Counted from the first letter of the stretch, positions 38,023 to 49,810 are shown. The stretch is DNA of 64,000 nucleotides from Orientallactaga sibirica (GCA_036365145.1 JAEOAD010000004.1:54248001-54312000); one strand, 5' to 3'. Numbers and translations: made by a program. Notes: generated by a model from the letters alone, not told the origin.

Positions 38023-38340
38023 TGTGTGTTTGTGTATGCATGTTCATATCCATATGGGTACAAGTGTGTCTATGTGCCTGTGCCATGTGTGTATATAAGA
38101 GTGTTTAGACCAAACTTTTACACTGGGTTATGTTCTGAGGCAGGGTCTTTCACTTGAACCCAGAGTCACTGATTCTGCCAGTCTGGCTAGCCAGCTTGCC
38201 CCAGGGGTCACCACAAGCAGTGGAGTTACAGGTGGCCACTACACCCACCCAGCAGTTATGTAGGTGCTGGGGATCCAACTCTGATCATCACACTTGCACA
38301 CAATAGGTTCTCATTCTGTGAACTGTTGCCTCAGCTCCTG
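37975..38340 (-). mobile_element. B4-like composite SINE with (GT)n tail
   Basis: (GT)n at 37975-38034, then CTGAGGCAGGGTCTTTCACT, CCAGTCTGGCTAGCCAGCTT, GGTGCTGGGGATCCAACTCT and AACTGTTGCCTCAGCTCC at the head side. This order is the rodent B4 pattern in reverse. Confidence 0.65.
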
Positions 38341-39837
38341 GGACATGAAAAAAAAAAATTCCTTGGAAATGAAAAAAAAATTCTTTAAACAGCATCAGTA
38401 GAATATATTTAACCAAAATCTGTGTGATTTCTATGATAAAACAATCAACCAATTTTAGGGAAGTAAATGTCACCCTAGGTACAGGGGGATTGGGTCCATG
38501 TTTGTGAATTGTAAGTGCAGTGCTAATGTGGTAAAGATGCCTAATCTTACAAAACTGATCTTTAATCCTAAATAGAATGATAGAAGATTTTAATTTCCAA
38601 GCTGCTCCAAAACTATGCATGTAAATACAAAGAATCAAGAATAACTAAAGTACTCCTAGACAAAGAGAACAGGATGGGGGTAGGCTAAACAGTACCATTG
38701 TAAGAATAATTATGAGCTTGTACTAGGCATGGAACGGTGGTATCTGCATAAGTGTGCATAGTGTATTCAATGAAACATTAATAGATTCTCACAGACACAA
38801 TGACTGATTTGGATAATTATTGCAAAGTAAATGAAAAAACACAAATCTTTTTCTTGATTGCTAGAGTAACTAGAAAATATAATGTGTTTATAAATTTGAT
38901 CTTGATCACTGTTATAATATATACAAAAATAATGTTATATTAATTAGTAATGAATAATAGTTAATTGTTAAAAATTAAAAGTGAATAACTCCCAAGAACA
39001 CACTGAGAAAAAAGACACATAGAAACAAAAGAGCACACATTACATACCTCCAAATATATATATAAAGCTCAAGATTAGGAAACACTTAACTATAATGGTA
39101 GACAGCAAACAGTAATTAATGCGTAGTGTGAAAGGAATAAGGAATAGTATAAGTGAAGCACCGTAGGATGTTGGGGACTGATTGATAGCGTCTATATCTT
39201 AATTAGGGTTCTAGCTATTTTTGTATATATTTCAACTAGTTCCAATTTGCATTGTAGGGAAATGTTACTTCAATTTCATAAAGTTGCTATTTACTTTCAC
39301 AGTCAGAGGAATTTTACTGTGCCCATGCAATCATTATTCTTATGTCAGGATAAATTAAGAAGATTAATTAATTTTTAGTTTTTAGTTTCTGTCCTTTCAC
39401 TTTCACGTATAAGGGAATTAGTTTACAGCCAGTGTTCTCTTGTTTAGATTTTTAACAGCAGTAAAAAACACAGTCCTTATTTAATTTTCTGTGATTTTAT
39501 TTATTTTTAAGGTTGAAAAATTTTAGAAATGGCCTCATATACCAGCCAGGACTTCCCCTAATGATTTGGGAAACTAGGGTGGCATGTATGGATTAGCGCC
39601 TTATTTTGTTGATTCTTCCCAACCTGAATTTAGAGTTCAGCAAAGCCTCAGAGGAACTGTGCTGATTACTATCATATACATGGGCTGCTTCTCCACCCCC
39701 ACCTTTTTTCAATTCTGATCCCTGGTACCCATGATGAGTCATAGTTCTAAATCTAATATTTCATACTCTTAAAACTATATTTAAACAAATTGAATTTAAT
39801 TCTTTTCTGTGTTAGCAAATGATTTCTCAGGGTTTTT
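38341..39837. other. Intronic unique DNA
   Basis: Two A-runs (38349-38358, 38371-38379) start the stretch. The rest is AT-rich with no element I can name. Confidence 0.45.
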
Positions 39838-40945
39838 TTTTCATTTTTTTTTATTTATATTATTCTGATTTTACATTCATAGTATTGGTTCCATTGCCCT
39901 CCTCCCTGTCCTCCCACTTTCAAAGGGACCCTCATCAATGGGGAATATGGGTTGTTCATTGTGAGGTTAGTCCAGAGTTCTGGGGGGTAGGCCCCAGTCT
40001 CTGTGCATAATGCCCCTACTTGTGACTCTAACAATCTTTCCACCCCCTCTTCCGTGAGTTTCCCTGAGCCACTTTGGGGTCATTTTAGTTCTTTTTCAGT
40101 GATGAGGTTTTTGGGAGCCTCTGTGTCTCTGGATATCTGGCTTAGTTGGAGTTGGATGTTCTCTGTGTTTATCTCCTTCAGCCTTTTTCTGGTGTCATGA
40201 TCGCCATGAACGCTGAACTCTTGCCCTTCCCCTGTGTTGTTCTATGGTTTCAGCTGGGGCCCTGGTGAGGTGTGGTTAGCTGAACCTCCCTTCAGGTTCA
40301 TTGTCCACCTGAAAAAGATAAGATAATTCTCCAATGGAGAGAAAAGTTAGTACTAGGTAGAAGGGATGACCTTCTGTTTTGGAGGGAATTTTGTATGCAT
40401 TGGCTCTCTTCTAGCCCACATTTGGTGGTATCTTGCTCTTGGAGACTGAGCTTATTTTTTGTACCTGGTTTTGACTTATTTCCCAGTTCCAGCAATGAGT
40501 TGTATTCTACTGAGTGGATCTGTTAGCCAAATCAAGAGCAGTTGGTTTCCCACCATGGCTGTTTGCCACTACTGCACTTGTATGAGCATTACGTCAAGTT
40601 GTTTCCTGCTGGGTATCTTAGACTTCAAGTTGTTTGGACCATTGTCGGACATTTTCCCCCAGTTGCTCGTGAAGCACCCTCTGGTACTAGACTAGCTAAC
40701 TGGGGACTGACCTTCTTCCAGATTCTGGCCTGGTCTCTCTGTGTTTGATCTCACACACGTATGCTATCTTCGACAGTAGGGTCTTACCATTAACCTTTGG
40801 TGGGTCACCAAGAACTCTGACAGAATTCTGTCTTTTGTTTTGGGGGGGTAACCTTGTAGGTGTCTCGGATCAAGAGCTCATTGTGGAGTTTAACCCAGTG
40901 CTGGCACTGGGAGTTTCAAGTCTGCACCTAGAAAGGTGAGGGAAA
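39838..40945 (-). mobile_element. Rodent L1 3' UTR, about 1.1 kb, reverse orientation
   Basis: It starts with a T-run and TTATTTATATTATTCTGATT, and continues through CCCTCATCAATGGGGAATAT, CCACCCCCTCTTCCGTGAGT, AGAGCAGTTGGTTTCCCACC and CTGGTACTAGACTAGCTAAC. Ordered similarity to 8940-9410 and 15172-16355 marks the family. The several short frames inside (for example 40459-40695) are in non-coding L1 sequence. It carries many CpGs, so it is not very old. Confidence 0.7.
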
Positions 40946-41073
40946 AAAAAATAGATAATATTATAGAGGAAGTGAGTATAGAGAGGAGAGGTAGGAAGAG
41001 AGAGTGAGAGGGAGAGAGAGAGAGAAGCAGGACAAGATTAGGGTTGTTTGCAGAAATTATTTTTATTCTTTTT

Positions 41074-41190
41074 AATTTTTTTAAATTTATTTTTATTTAT
41101 ATTATTCTAATTTTACATTCATAGTGGTGACTCCATTATCCTCCTCCCTGTCCTCCCTCTTCCATAGGGACCCTCATCAATGGGGAATGT
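41074..41190 (-). mobile_element. Second, severely truncated L1 3' end
   Basis: TTATTTTTATTTATATTATT, CTCCTCCCTGTCCTCCCTCT and GGGACCCTCATCAATGGGGA repeat almost exactly the first 110 bases of the L1 at 39838. This is an independent 5'-truncated insertion of the same subfamily, or a local duplication. Confidence 0.75.
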
Positions 41191-41725
41191 TAAGTGGCTA
41201 ATGTACCCTTAGGAATCTGTGAGTCCTATAGTATAGGGTATTTTCTATTGCTTTCTGCTTGTAGTTTTGGAGATTCTACTATGGGAAAGGGCAGAAATGA
41301 CCAGTTTCATGAGAGTCTACTTTTATTTTATGCAGATCCAAAGATTTCTACTAATGGCAAACATGTTCAATGAAGAAGAAAAACTGGACTGCTAGAAATG
41401 TAGGACAGATTTTTAAGTAATTTTAACTGTGGGAACAAGGTGTTAAATAAATTGATTGCATAATTCAAAAGATGCACACACGCTACTCATGTGATCAGTT
41501 CAATATTGGGTCCAGAATGGAAGAACTTTCTTTGATAATTAAAACAGAGCATGTTTAAATGTACAGTTAAACTAGGGTTAATATGACATTACCACTGGAT
41601 TGGAGAGGATAAACTTTTGTATACCCTGAAGGAAAAATGTGTTAGTTTTTTGTTGGATCTGACACATACCAGGCACATAAAGGAAATTCTCTTTTTATTT
41701 TTTTTGGTTTTAAAAATGTATATGT

Positions 41726-41891
41726 GGGAACTAGAGAGATGGCTTAGTGGTTAAGGTGCTTCTCTACAAAGCCAAAGGATCCCCACTCAATTTTCTAGGA
41801 CCCATATAAGCCAGATGCACAAGAGGGTGCATGCATCTGGAATTCATTTTCAGTAGCTAGAGGTCCTGGCATGCCCATTCTCTCTCCCTCC

Positions 41892-41924
<33 letters not shown>

Positions 41925-41948
41925 TTTCTGCCTCTTACTCTCTCTCAA

Positions 41949-41956
<8 letters not shown>
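41726..41956 (+). mobile_element. tRNA-derived SINE (left arm of an inverted pair)
   Basis: GGGAACTAGAGAGATGGCTT head, GCCAGATGCACAAGAGGGTG, AGCTAGAGGTCCTGGCATGC, and a (CT)n block at 41880-41946. Its tail merges into the AT repeat. Confidence 0.9.

Positions 41957-42003
<47 letters not shown>
41957..42003 (+). repeat. (AT)n microsatellite
   Basis: About 22 uninterrupted AT units between two oppositely oriented SINEs. AT runs of this length readily extrude cruciforms. Confidence 0.96.
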
Positions 42004-42005
<2 letters not shown>

Positions 42006-42210
42006 TCATTTCTTTTTATTTATTTATTTATTAGAGAGAATGAAAGAGAGAGAGAGAGAGTGCATGGGCATGACAGGACCTCTAGCCACTGCAAATGAAC
42101 TCCAGATGCTGCTACCATGTGCATTTGTCCTATATGGGTTCTAGGTAATTGAACCTAGGTCAATAGGCTTGACAGGCAAGCACCTTAAACACTAAGCAAT
42201 CTATCCAGCC
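42004..42210 (-). mobile_element. tRNA-derived SINE (right arm of an inverted pair)
   Basis: TTTTTATTTATTTATTTATT, GAGAGAGAGAGAGTGCATGG, CTAGCCACTGCAAATGAACT, and a CTAAGCAATCTATCCAGCC head complement. Confidence 0.9.
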
Positions 42211-42394
42211 TAGAAGGTGGTATTTTTTGGACAAAAAGGAAATTCTTAACTTTTGAAACTGTCTTTAGGTTTACTTGGATTTACTGAGTAGCCACCCTGT
42301 GTCTCCCCTTTGCTTACTCATGAGCATAACCCTTCAGAGCATACTGACCCAAGGGTCTATGAATCACTTTCTTTTGATTTGATATTTATATTTT

Positions 42395-42749
42395 AACATA
42401 TGTATATGTGTGCATATATGTGTATGCATGTCTGTCAGTACATGTGTGAGTATGGATGTGCTTGCATGCATGTGCATGTGGAAGCCAGAGGCCAAGTTCA
42501 GATGTCGACTTCTATTGCTTTCCACATTATTCTTTGACACAGAGTCTCTTGCTGAACCTATAACTTACCAATTCATCTAAACTGGCTAGCCACTGAGATC
42601 CAGAGATTTCCTATCCCATCCTTCCCAACACTGAGACTATGGGTACATGTTGCCATGCCTGGCATTTTTACTTGGGTATTGGGAATATAAAAACAGGACC
42701 TAATATTTTTGTAGCAGTTACTTTACCAACTGATCCATCTCCACAGCCT
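42395..42749 (-). mobile_element. B4-like composite SINE
   Basis: A GT-rich degenerate tail (TATATGTGTGCATATATGTG) is followed by AAGCCAGAGGCCAAGTTCAG, GACACAGAGTCTCTTGC, CTGGCTAGCCACTGAGATCC, and ends AACTGATCCATCTCCACAGC. It is a reverse B4, moderately old. Confidence 0.7.
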
Positions 42750-43437
42750 TCTTTTCATTATTTTAATAGCTTCAAATTTAACTCAAAACCACATCTAAAA
42801 TAGTGTGCAAACAACTATATCACTTCTCAAGGTTTTTCTGGGAGTGGGATGTTCATGTGTCATGTGAAAGCTTGAGCTCCATACAGATTACTTTCTTGTG
42901 ACAAATCACCAGAGTTTATTAAACATACATTGATATAATTCTTGGTAAAGTCACATGTCATGTTTAAAAAATATTATGATTGCGATTACTACTGTTTGGA
43001 ATTTTAAAATATTTCCCAAGATTAATAGTACATTTCACCTTGATAATCTGTTCTGCTTATGAATTAAGTCAGCATGTTTAAGATAAATTAGAAGGTAAGA
43101 TATATTTTCACTTTTGTTTGTTATAAGTATTTGATAAGAGCCTAAGGTTTTTTTGATTTAAGATATTTTGAGAAGCCACATATTCTGTGAGGAATTATGA
43201 CTTTCCTAATATGAAGACATACCAACTCCTCTTATGGGAATTAAAAAAATCAGGCAAAGAGGCAGATCAAGGATAGAGGATTTGAATGTAGGTGAGAAAA
43301 TTTATGTTATACAAAACCATGCATGAAGCTTAGTCCAGGGAGAAGGAGAGGAAAACTGCTTTAAGATTATGGCAGACTAATAGGAAGGAAATAAATAAAC
43401 AGATGATAAAGCTAGATAATGTTAGATAGATATATAG

Positions 43438-43491
<54 letters not shown>

Positions 43492-45212
43492 AAGAAAGAT
43501 TGCTGTTTCCTCTCTTCAAAAGACAGCTTGCCAATAAAATATATGACAATCACAAGTTCAAGGAGGTTATTTGAGAATAGACACCATGATCCTAGAAAGA
43601 TGAATTCTTTAGTGTGAAAAACACTCTCATTCCTTAGATCTGTTTACTGTTCCATTTGGAACTAAGGCAAGAGTGATGAATAATGGATAGCAAGACACGG
43701 TAACTGTCTTTGGAACAAAGGCTAAAGCCCTGGAATTCATTACATCTCATTGTGTGAGAGCCATCTACTGACAGCTACACAGATGAAAGTGCTCCCAGTC
43801 AATAGATAACAAGTCTTTGTTCCAAACAACAGATATACTTTTCCAGAAGTAAAAGCTAATACTTGATGTCAATTCTGCCTTCCTGCCTTGTGTCTTTGGC
43901 AAAAAAAAAACTAGATGAAGTCTCCTGGAAAACAAGATAATAAAAATAAATGTATTTTCACCCTGTAGTCAATTTCAAACAATATTATCCAAATATGAAA
44001 TGCTGATGCTGTGGAATTACAACATTTTAAGCAAAGTGACTGGTGGCACCTATTCCATTTTTTGAGTATGTTCATCATTGGATTCTGGACCAGAGAGGAT
44101 GCCCCACAAAGGCCACCTGCCTGTGTTCCTCCTATAATTTCTGCCCCCACTCTACCTCCTTCCCTCCATCCTCCCTTCCTCTCTGCTTTGTTCCCTTTAT
44201 TTTCTTTCCTTTTTCTTTTAGTCATTCTTGTGCTATAAAAATGTAAAAGCCAAGGTCCAGTAACCTGACAAACGTCACTTGGGATCACTGTCTGAATCTT
44301 CCTGTTTTGAAAGGTGCCACCATTCTACAAAGAAAGCATTGTCATCTTGCTCATTTTCACAAACAAGTAATATTCTTACAAGGATCAATAAAGATTTAGT
44401 TCCTTTTCTGTGAAAATGAGGACTACTTTAACTGAATTTCAAATCAGCATTTCTCACTGAGTTTGAGGCAATGATATAGCTTTTGATTTCTTCATTGAAT
44501 TTTTTTTTTTTTGCTCTTGTGTCTGCTTTTAAAATAACCTTTCCTGACACCTTTTTTAAATCCAGTATAACACATGAAGCATATGAATCTATAAATTGAT
44601 TTAAGCCTCTTGAGAAGAGCTGGTGCTATTTGTATTGTATATTAAAGTAGTGAGGCATTGTTATTTGCCACAACATTGTATTGCAATATTTTAAGAAAGG
44701 AGAACATATCTCATGTAGTATCTACAGGGGCAGTAAAAATGAATTGGAATGCAGATCTGTTTGAGTTGATAAATCTGATTTATTAGGCTTTATGAGTTCA
44801 TGCAGGTGGTTGTGGGTAATGAGCTCTTAGACAGTTTAAGCAAACACTTATGTCTGTGTCCATAAGAAAAGCTAACTTTGTCCAGGCTTGCTGATGCTAT
44901 GAAGACAATTCATGTTCACTGTGGAGAAAATAATTAAATGAGGACTATACATTCTCATTACAGCTGCACTTATGTCCTCTTTGTGTTTCATAGGTTCAAT
45001 TTCCGAACCTGACTTTTTAATATGCTCCTTGGAGATTAGTCCCTATCTGATGCACTGCCTTCCTGCAGACTATGATCTCATCCTATGTCCTTCCAGTTTT
45101 GCTTAGGAGGAGGACATCAATGGAAGGACAATTACAGAACCCCAGTTAATGTTCTTTTATTCTGGCCTTTCTGCCCTGCTGATTACAATCTTAACTATGG
45201 AACATACCAAAG
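42750..45212. other. Intronic unique DNA with one GATA repeat
   Basis: Apart from (GATA)n at 43437-43491 and short A- and T-runs (43901-43910, 44498-44511), I recognise no element. Overlapping frames around 43911-44288 on both strands are pyrimidine/purine-biased and not convincing. Confidence 0.45.
43437..43491 (+). repeat. (GATA)n microsatellite
   Basis: About 12 GATA units (AGATAGATAGATAGAT), preceded by a degenerate TAGATAGATATATAGA part. Confidence 0.95.
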
Positions 45213-45226
45213 CATTCAATTTATTT

Positions 45227-45436
45227 TGTTTCATTTTTATTTATTTATTAGCAACAGAGAGAGAGAGAGAGAGAGAACGGGTGCACCAGGGCCTCCAGCC
45301 ACTGCAAATGAACTCCAGATGCATGCACCACCTTGTGCATCTGGCTAACATGCCTCCTGGAGAACTGAGCCTCGAATCCAGGTCCTTAGGCTTCACAGGC
45401 TTGCGCTTAACCACTAAGCCATCTCTCCAGCTCCGT
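45227..45436 (-). mobile_element. tRNA-derived SINE, reverse orientation
   Basis: TTATTTATTTATTAGCAACA, GTGCACCAGGGCCTCCAGCC, TTAACCACTAAGCCATCTCT. ATTCAATTTATTTT (45213-45226) and ATTCAACTTATTTT (45437-45450) form a 14-bp target duplication with one mismatch. The 140-codon frame at 45149-45571 runs through it and is spurious. Confidence 0.94.
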
Positions 45437-45774
45437 ATTCAACTTATTTTTAATGTCATCTCTTGCAAAGAAAAATTTTTGGTCAGAGTTTTGAAAGTAC
45501 ACAATTCAGTTTGCTACTACCTTTATTTGATAGATAACTCCACTATTTCATTGTATATGGTGTGCTATTGAGACCTTACTACTTCAGTTAAAAAAAAAGA
45601 ATAAAAATAATTTTAAAATTAATAATAAAGATGGATCACATTACTTATTTTATTTAAAAAGTTTGTCTGCTTTTCTTATTATTTTTCTTTAGTACCTAAT
45701 TGATTGTGGATTGTCATATTACAGGAGGAACTTTCATATAGTTCAATATTGTAGTTAGTCTGTATTTTTTATTT

Positions 45775-46112
45775 TGCTTTGTGTGTGAGTATATGTGTAT
45801 GCATGTGTGTGTTATATGTGCTTGTGTGCCTCCCCATGATCTGTAGCTCCATCACTTTCTTCTCTCCCTTTACTATTTAATGTGTGTCTTTTACTGACAC
45901 CTGATACTGGACCTTGCTGTTTGTTCATGTCATGAGCCCAGGCAATTTCCAGGCTTTTGTTCCCATTTGTAAGACTGGGGTTATAGGTGTGTTTTCGCCC
46001 ATACACAGTTATTCTCATGAGTTCTGAAGATTTGAACTCAGGTGATTTATGGCCTCCTAAGGACTTCATGATTGTGCAGGAATTTCACTTAACCCCTGGT
46101 TATCTGTCCAAC
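45775..46112 (-). mobile_element. B4-like composite SINE, old
   Basis: GT-rich tail (GTGTGTGAGTATATGTGTAT), CCCAGGCAATTTCCAGGC, TGGGGTTATAGGTGTGTTTT (B1-like GGATTAAAGGTGTG position), and TGGTTATCTGTCCAACCTG at the head. Confidence 0.6.
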
Positions 46113-46825
46113 CTGTACTTAGTCTTTTCTGATGCCATTATAATATTATAGTACAAAGTCTTTGAGAAGTCTGCACATGGAAGTGGAATAATAATAAAGT
46201 AGTTCTAAATGAAAAGCATGTTTTCATTTCATTAGAAACTAATTATATAAAAATAAAAATGTTTATAGTATATCTAAGAACATAAAGGAATATAAAGGTG
46301 GGAGTCATAATAGTGGTTGGTTGATAAAGGAGAAGAAGAGGGGAACATTCCTCAGCATGTTATACATGGACTCATACTACACACATCACAAATAGAGCAG
46401 AATACTATTACCCATTAATGTAGGGTATTGTCTAGAGTAGATGGAAACAGGTTCCCGAAGGGCACTGAAATCCCTGTCCCTGGAATAATCATAAAGTAGC
46501 TTGATTATTTGGTTGTAAGACTGGTGTAGCCCACATAGGTTGGGAAGCATTCAGAGTGCTTTGGTGAGTGGCTATTTACAAAGTACATGAAGTCACAGGA
46601 GTGGAAATTCTGAAGGAAATGTCATTTATATTTCATATGCATATATCACATAATGCCCTTATTATGTACTATTCTATTACATATATGCATGCTTTTTTAT
46701 AAATGGTTTAAGTAGTGTAACTACTTTGGCATGAGTGGAAATTGCTTATGTTTTATGAGATAAGCCCAACATTATCACCTAATTATTTGAATTTTTCTGT
46801 AACACCAGATTTTTCCATTTTGGGA

Positions 46826-46985
46826 GGTTTTATTTATTTATTTTTTTTTTTGAGGTAGGGTATCACTCTATGCAGGTTGACCTCGAATTCACTGTGCAGT
46901 CTCAGGGTAGCCTCAAACTCATGGCAATCCTTCTACTCATGCCTCCAAAGTGCTGGGATTAAAGATTTATGGTACCATACCTGGC
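46826..46985 (-). mobile_element. B1 SINE
   Basis: TTTTTTTTTGAGGTAGGGTA, GACCTCGAATTCACTGTGCA, AAGTGCTGGGATTAAAGATT. Moderately diverged. Confidence 0.92.
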
Positions 46986-47465
46986 TTTCCAAAATTTTTT
47001 GAAATGAAGATTATGGTGACATAGACATTTTCATGTCTAAATCCAGACACACTTCTTTTGGCAAAGATTAGTATAGTAAGTTTGCTGCTCTTATAGAATA
47101 TAACTAGAACCTTAGTTTTAGGGGCAAACAGAATTAGTGATTGAGAGGTAATATTGAAGATCATACCAATACCATATGAAATAAGTATTGTAATTTGAAT
47201 TATCTCAAATGCATTGATTTCATATTTTATAATTTTTATTGGTGAATTATTAGAACACACCAGTGTTTATCTCAAATATTTTTTAACTATTTTGTCATGA
47301 TTGCTTATAGTCTTCTTACTAAATGAGATTTAGGTAATTATGACAGTTTTGAGAGAGTGGAAATATTACTGATAAGACAGTTCACTGGAAACTTATGATG
47401 TTTTGCTGTATACACATAATGCTAGAGCATGACTCATCAAATATTTCCATCAAAACTGGTATGTT

Positions 47466-47747
47466 GAGCTGGAGAGATGGCTTAGGGGTTAAGGTGTCTG
47501 CCTCCTAAGCCTAAGAACACTGGTTCCAATCTCCAGCAGTTCCAATCTCCAGGTCCCACGTTTAGCCAGATGCAAAGTGACGCAAGGGTGCAATGCCGCA
47601 CTTGACCACAAGGGGGCGCACACATCTGGATTTCGTTCACAGCAGCTGAGACACTGCTGGCACGCCCATCTCTGTCTTCCTCTCCTCTCTCTCTCTCTCT
47701 GTCTCTCTCTCCAAAAAAATAATTTAAAAAAAATTTTAAGTTTAAAA
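47466..47747 (+). mobile_element. tRNA-derived SINE, CTCF-motif subfamily, with duplicated B box
   Basis: Complete element with the perfect 14-bp target duplication AAAACTGGTATGTT (47452-47465 and 47748-47761). The B-box block TTCCAATCTCCAG is present twice in tandem (about 47523-47551), unlike the other copies. It carries an intact CTCF-like motif. Confidence 0.95.
47606..47619 (+). promoter_or_regulatory. CTCF-like motif inside a SINE
   Basis: CCACAAGGGGGCGC, identical to the core at 3073-3086. TGCAATGCC lies 8 bases upstream of it and resembles the auxiliary upstream CTCF element. Binding is not shown. Confidence 0.55.
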
Positions 47748-48245
47748 AAAACTGGTATGTTTAATGATGTTAAAAAGGATACAAATGCCAAACAAAATAT
47801 CCATAATGTCAGAAGGAAATGAAGTTCAGGTGAATCATTAAATTTGAAAACTATGTGAGCATTGGTCAATTATGGATAGAAAGTAAGTCTCTCTGTGATT
47901 TCTTAGCTTTACTATAAATGATTGGGAGAGAAAAAGAATGATGGATGAAAATTGCTAATCTTATTATTTTCAGTAGTTTCCTACAATTTTAAAGATCCTC
48001 ACAAATAACTATAATGACAGCCTGATATAGTGCAGCCCCTCTCACCAAATGTCCCTAATGTTTAGACATATCATTATAATGTATATGAAAGTAGAGGTGT
48101 ATACTCCATTGAGGAAAACTTCTCTGGCAGGACAGAAAACTGTAGATCTATGGTGATTTGTGATTTCTAATTGTCTTAACTTTCTTTGCACACAAGTGCC
48201 TTGAAGCTCCCAGTCATCCATTTAGCCTAGTATTTTTCAATATTT

Positions 48246-48326
48246 TTATGTATGTATGTATGTATGTATGTATGTATGTATGTATGTATGTATGTATTCA
48301 TGCATGGATGTGTGTGTGTGTGTGTA

Positions 48327-48387
<61 letters not shown>
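48246..48387 (+). repeat. Compound microsatellite (TATG)n, (GT)n, (CA)n, (GA)n
   Basis: (TATG)n at 48248-48297, then TGTGTGTGTGTGTGT next to AACACACACACACA (48309-48339), then (GA)n to about 48387. The GT and CA blocks are complementary, forming a near-perfect inverted repeat with almost no loop. Confidence 0.93.
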
Positions 48388-48390
<3 letters not shown>

Positions 48391-48482
48391 TCTGGGCTGC
48401 CTGTCACTACAAACAGATTCAAGGTGTAAGTGCTATTTTGTGTTTTAGTTCAGTACTGGGGAATGGAGCACAGACTATGGAG

Positions 48483-48518
<36 letters not shown>

Positions 48519-48545
48519 CAGTACTTCCACCTCCTCAGCCATTAA
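48388..48545 (-). mobile_element. Degraded tRNA-derived SINE with internal poly-T
   Basis: GGGCTGCCTGTCACTACAAA and ACTGGGGAATGGAGCACAG follow the reverse SINE body (GGGCCTCCAGCCACTGCAAA; ACTGGGGAATTGAGCC). A T-run of about 28 bases (48486-48513) interrupts it before the CCTCAGCC head remnant. Confidence 0.6.
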
Positions 48546-48571
48546 CTTTTTGTGTGTTAAAAATTAGCATG

Positions 48572-48723
48572 GGGGCTGGAGAGATGTCTCAGTGGTTAGA
48601 GGTGCTTGCATGCAGAGCCTGATGGCCCAGTTCAGTTCCTCAATACCCATCCAAACCCAGATGCACGAAGTGGCACATGAGTCTGTAGTTTGTTTACAAC
48701 ATCAGGAGTCCTTGGAAACCCAT

Positions 48724-48758
<35 letters not shown>

Positions 48759-48812
48759 TGCTCTCTCTCTCTCTCTTTCTCTCTCTCTCAAGTGAATAAA
48801 TATTTTTTTAAA
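48572..48812 (+). mobile_element. tRNA-derived SINE
   Basis: GGGGCTGGAGAGATGTCTCA head, CAGATGCACGAAGTGGCACA, and a long (CT)n block at 48724-48790, ending AAGTGAATAAATATTTTTTT. Confidence 0.92.
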
Positions 48813-49339
48813 TATCATATAACAATTTTTCTAGATGTTCTTGTATTCTTGGCACGAAAGCAATCTTCCACTAAATGCACTGAACCAAAATTTCTTACCT
48901 GTCCTCTGCCTAACCATCGACACACTTGCAGTTCCTTGTCCCCATAGTCTTTTTCCTTTCTGACATTGAATACACAGAGATATTTCCTAAATGTTAGATG
49001 AGGAGAGGAGCTGAAATGTCTTATGTTCTCACTGGCCGCTCTCCAATACTTTCCTTGTAAAACCTCTTAGGTTTCTTCCTTCTTACGTATTTCTTCATCA
49101 CTTTTTCCATCTTAAGTCCTGAAAATATTTTTGTCCTGACCATCTAGGAAAGACTGCATCTTAAGGGTTTATGAAGCTCTTTCTAGTACAAATTCATCAA
49201 ATTTTTCCTCAAAATTCACTCTGCTTAACTATTTTCCTGACTTTCTTTGAATTTCAGTGCCATTTTCCCCTTATTTATAACTTTCATCTCCATCATCTCC
49301 TGATCAAGATCTTGTGCTTTATTGTGATTGCTATTCTTT

Positions 49340-49570
49340 TTTAAAAAAAAATTTATTTACTTAAGAGAGCATGAGAGAGAAAGAGGCAGACACAGAGATT
49401 GAGAGCGAAAGAGAGAATGGGTGCGCCAGGGCCTCCAGCCACTGCAAATGACCTCCAGACACATGCACTACCTTGTGTATCTGGCTTCTGTGTGTCCTGG
49501 GGAATAGAACCAAGGTCCTTCTGGCTTTGCAGGCAAGTGCCTTCACTACTAAGCTTTCTCTCTAACCTCA
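49340..49570 (-). mobile_element. tRNA-derived SINE, reverse orientation
   Basis: AAAAAAAAATTTATTTACTT, GTGCGCCAGGGCCTCCAGCC, CACTACTAAGCTTTCTCTCT. The perfect 15-bp target duplication TGATTGCTATTCTTT lies at 49325-49339 and 49571-49585. Confidence 0.95.
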
Positions 49571-49679
49571 TGATTGCTATTCTTTATTTTTCACTTACAA
49601 CTCAATGGCTCAAACTGCACCTGTACAATTTCTTTGCCCATAGTCAAGTACTATATTTTATGCCTAAAAGATATTTCAG

Positions 49680-49810
49680 GGACTGGAGAGAGGGCTTAGA
49701 AGTGAAAACACTTGCCTGAGAAGCCTAAGGACCCATGTTTGACTCTCCAGATCCCACATAAGTCAGACCCACAAAGATGAGGCAAGTATAAGAATAATAA
49801 TAATAATGAT
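49680..49810 (+). mobile_element. Short tRNA-derived SINE variant
   Basis: It has the GACTGGAGAGAGGGCTTAGA head and CTCCAGATCCCACATAAGTC, then stops at AAGATGAGGCAAGTATAAGA with a (ATA)n tail and no CT block. The perfect 13-bp target duplication AAAGATATTTCAG (49667-49679 and 49811-49823) shows that this short form inserted as a unit. It shares its internal sequence with the copy at 14024-14228. Confidence 0.93.

Noticed and set aside
39819..40939. Cluster of short frames on both strands
   Set aside because: They lie in an L1 3' UTR, which is non-coding.
45149..45571. Frame of 140 codons
   Set aside because: It reads through a reverse SINE (RERERE from the GA tract, then the SINE body), as do similar frames at 31236, 49399 and 52501.
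47489..47869. Minus-strand frame of 126 codons
   Set aside because: It is the antisense of a SINE; near-identical frames occur over the SINEs at 2973-3233 and 54576-54848.
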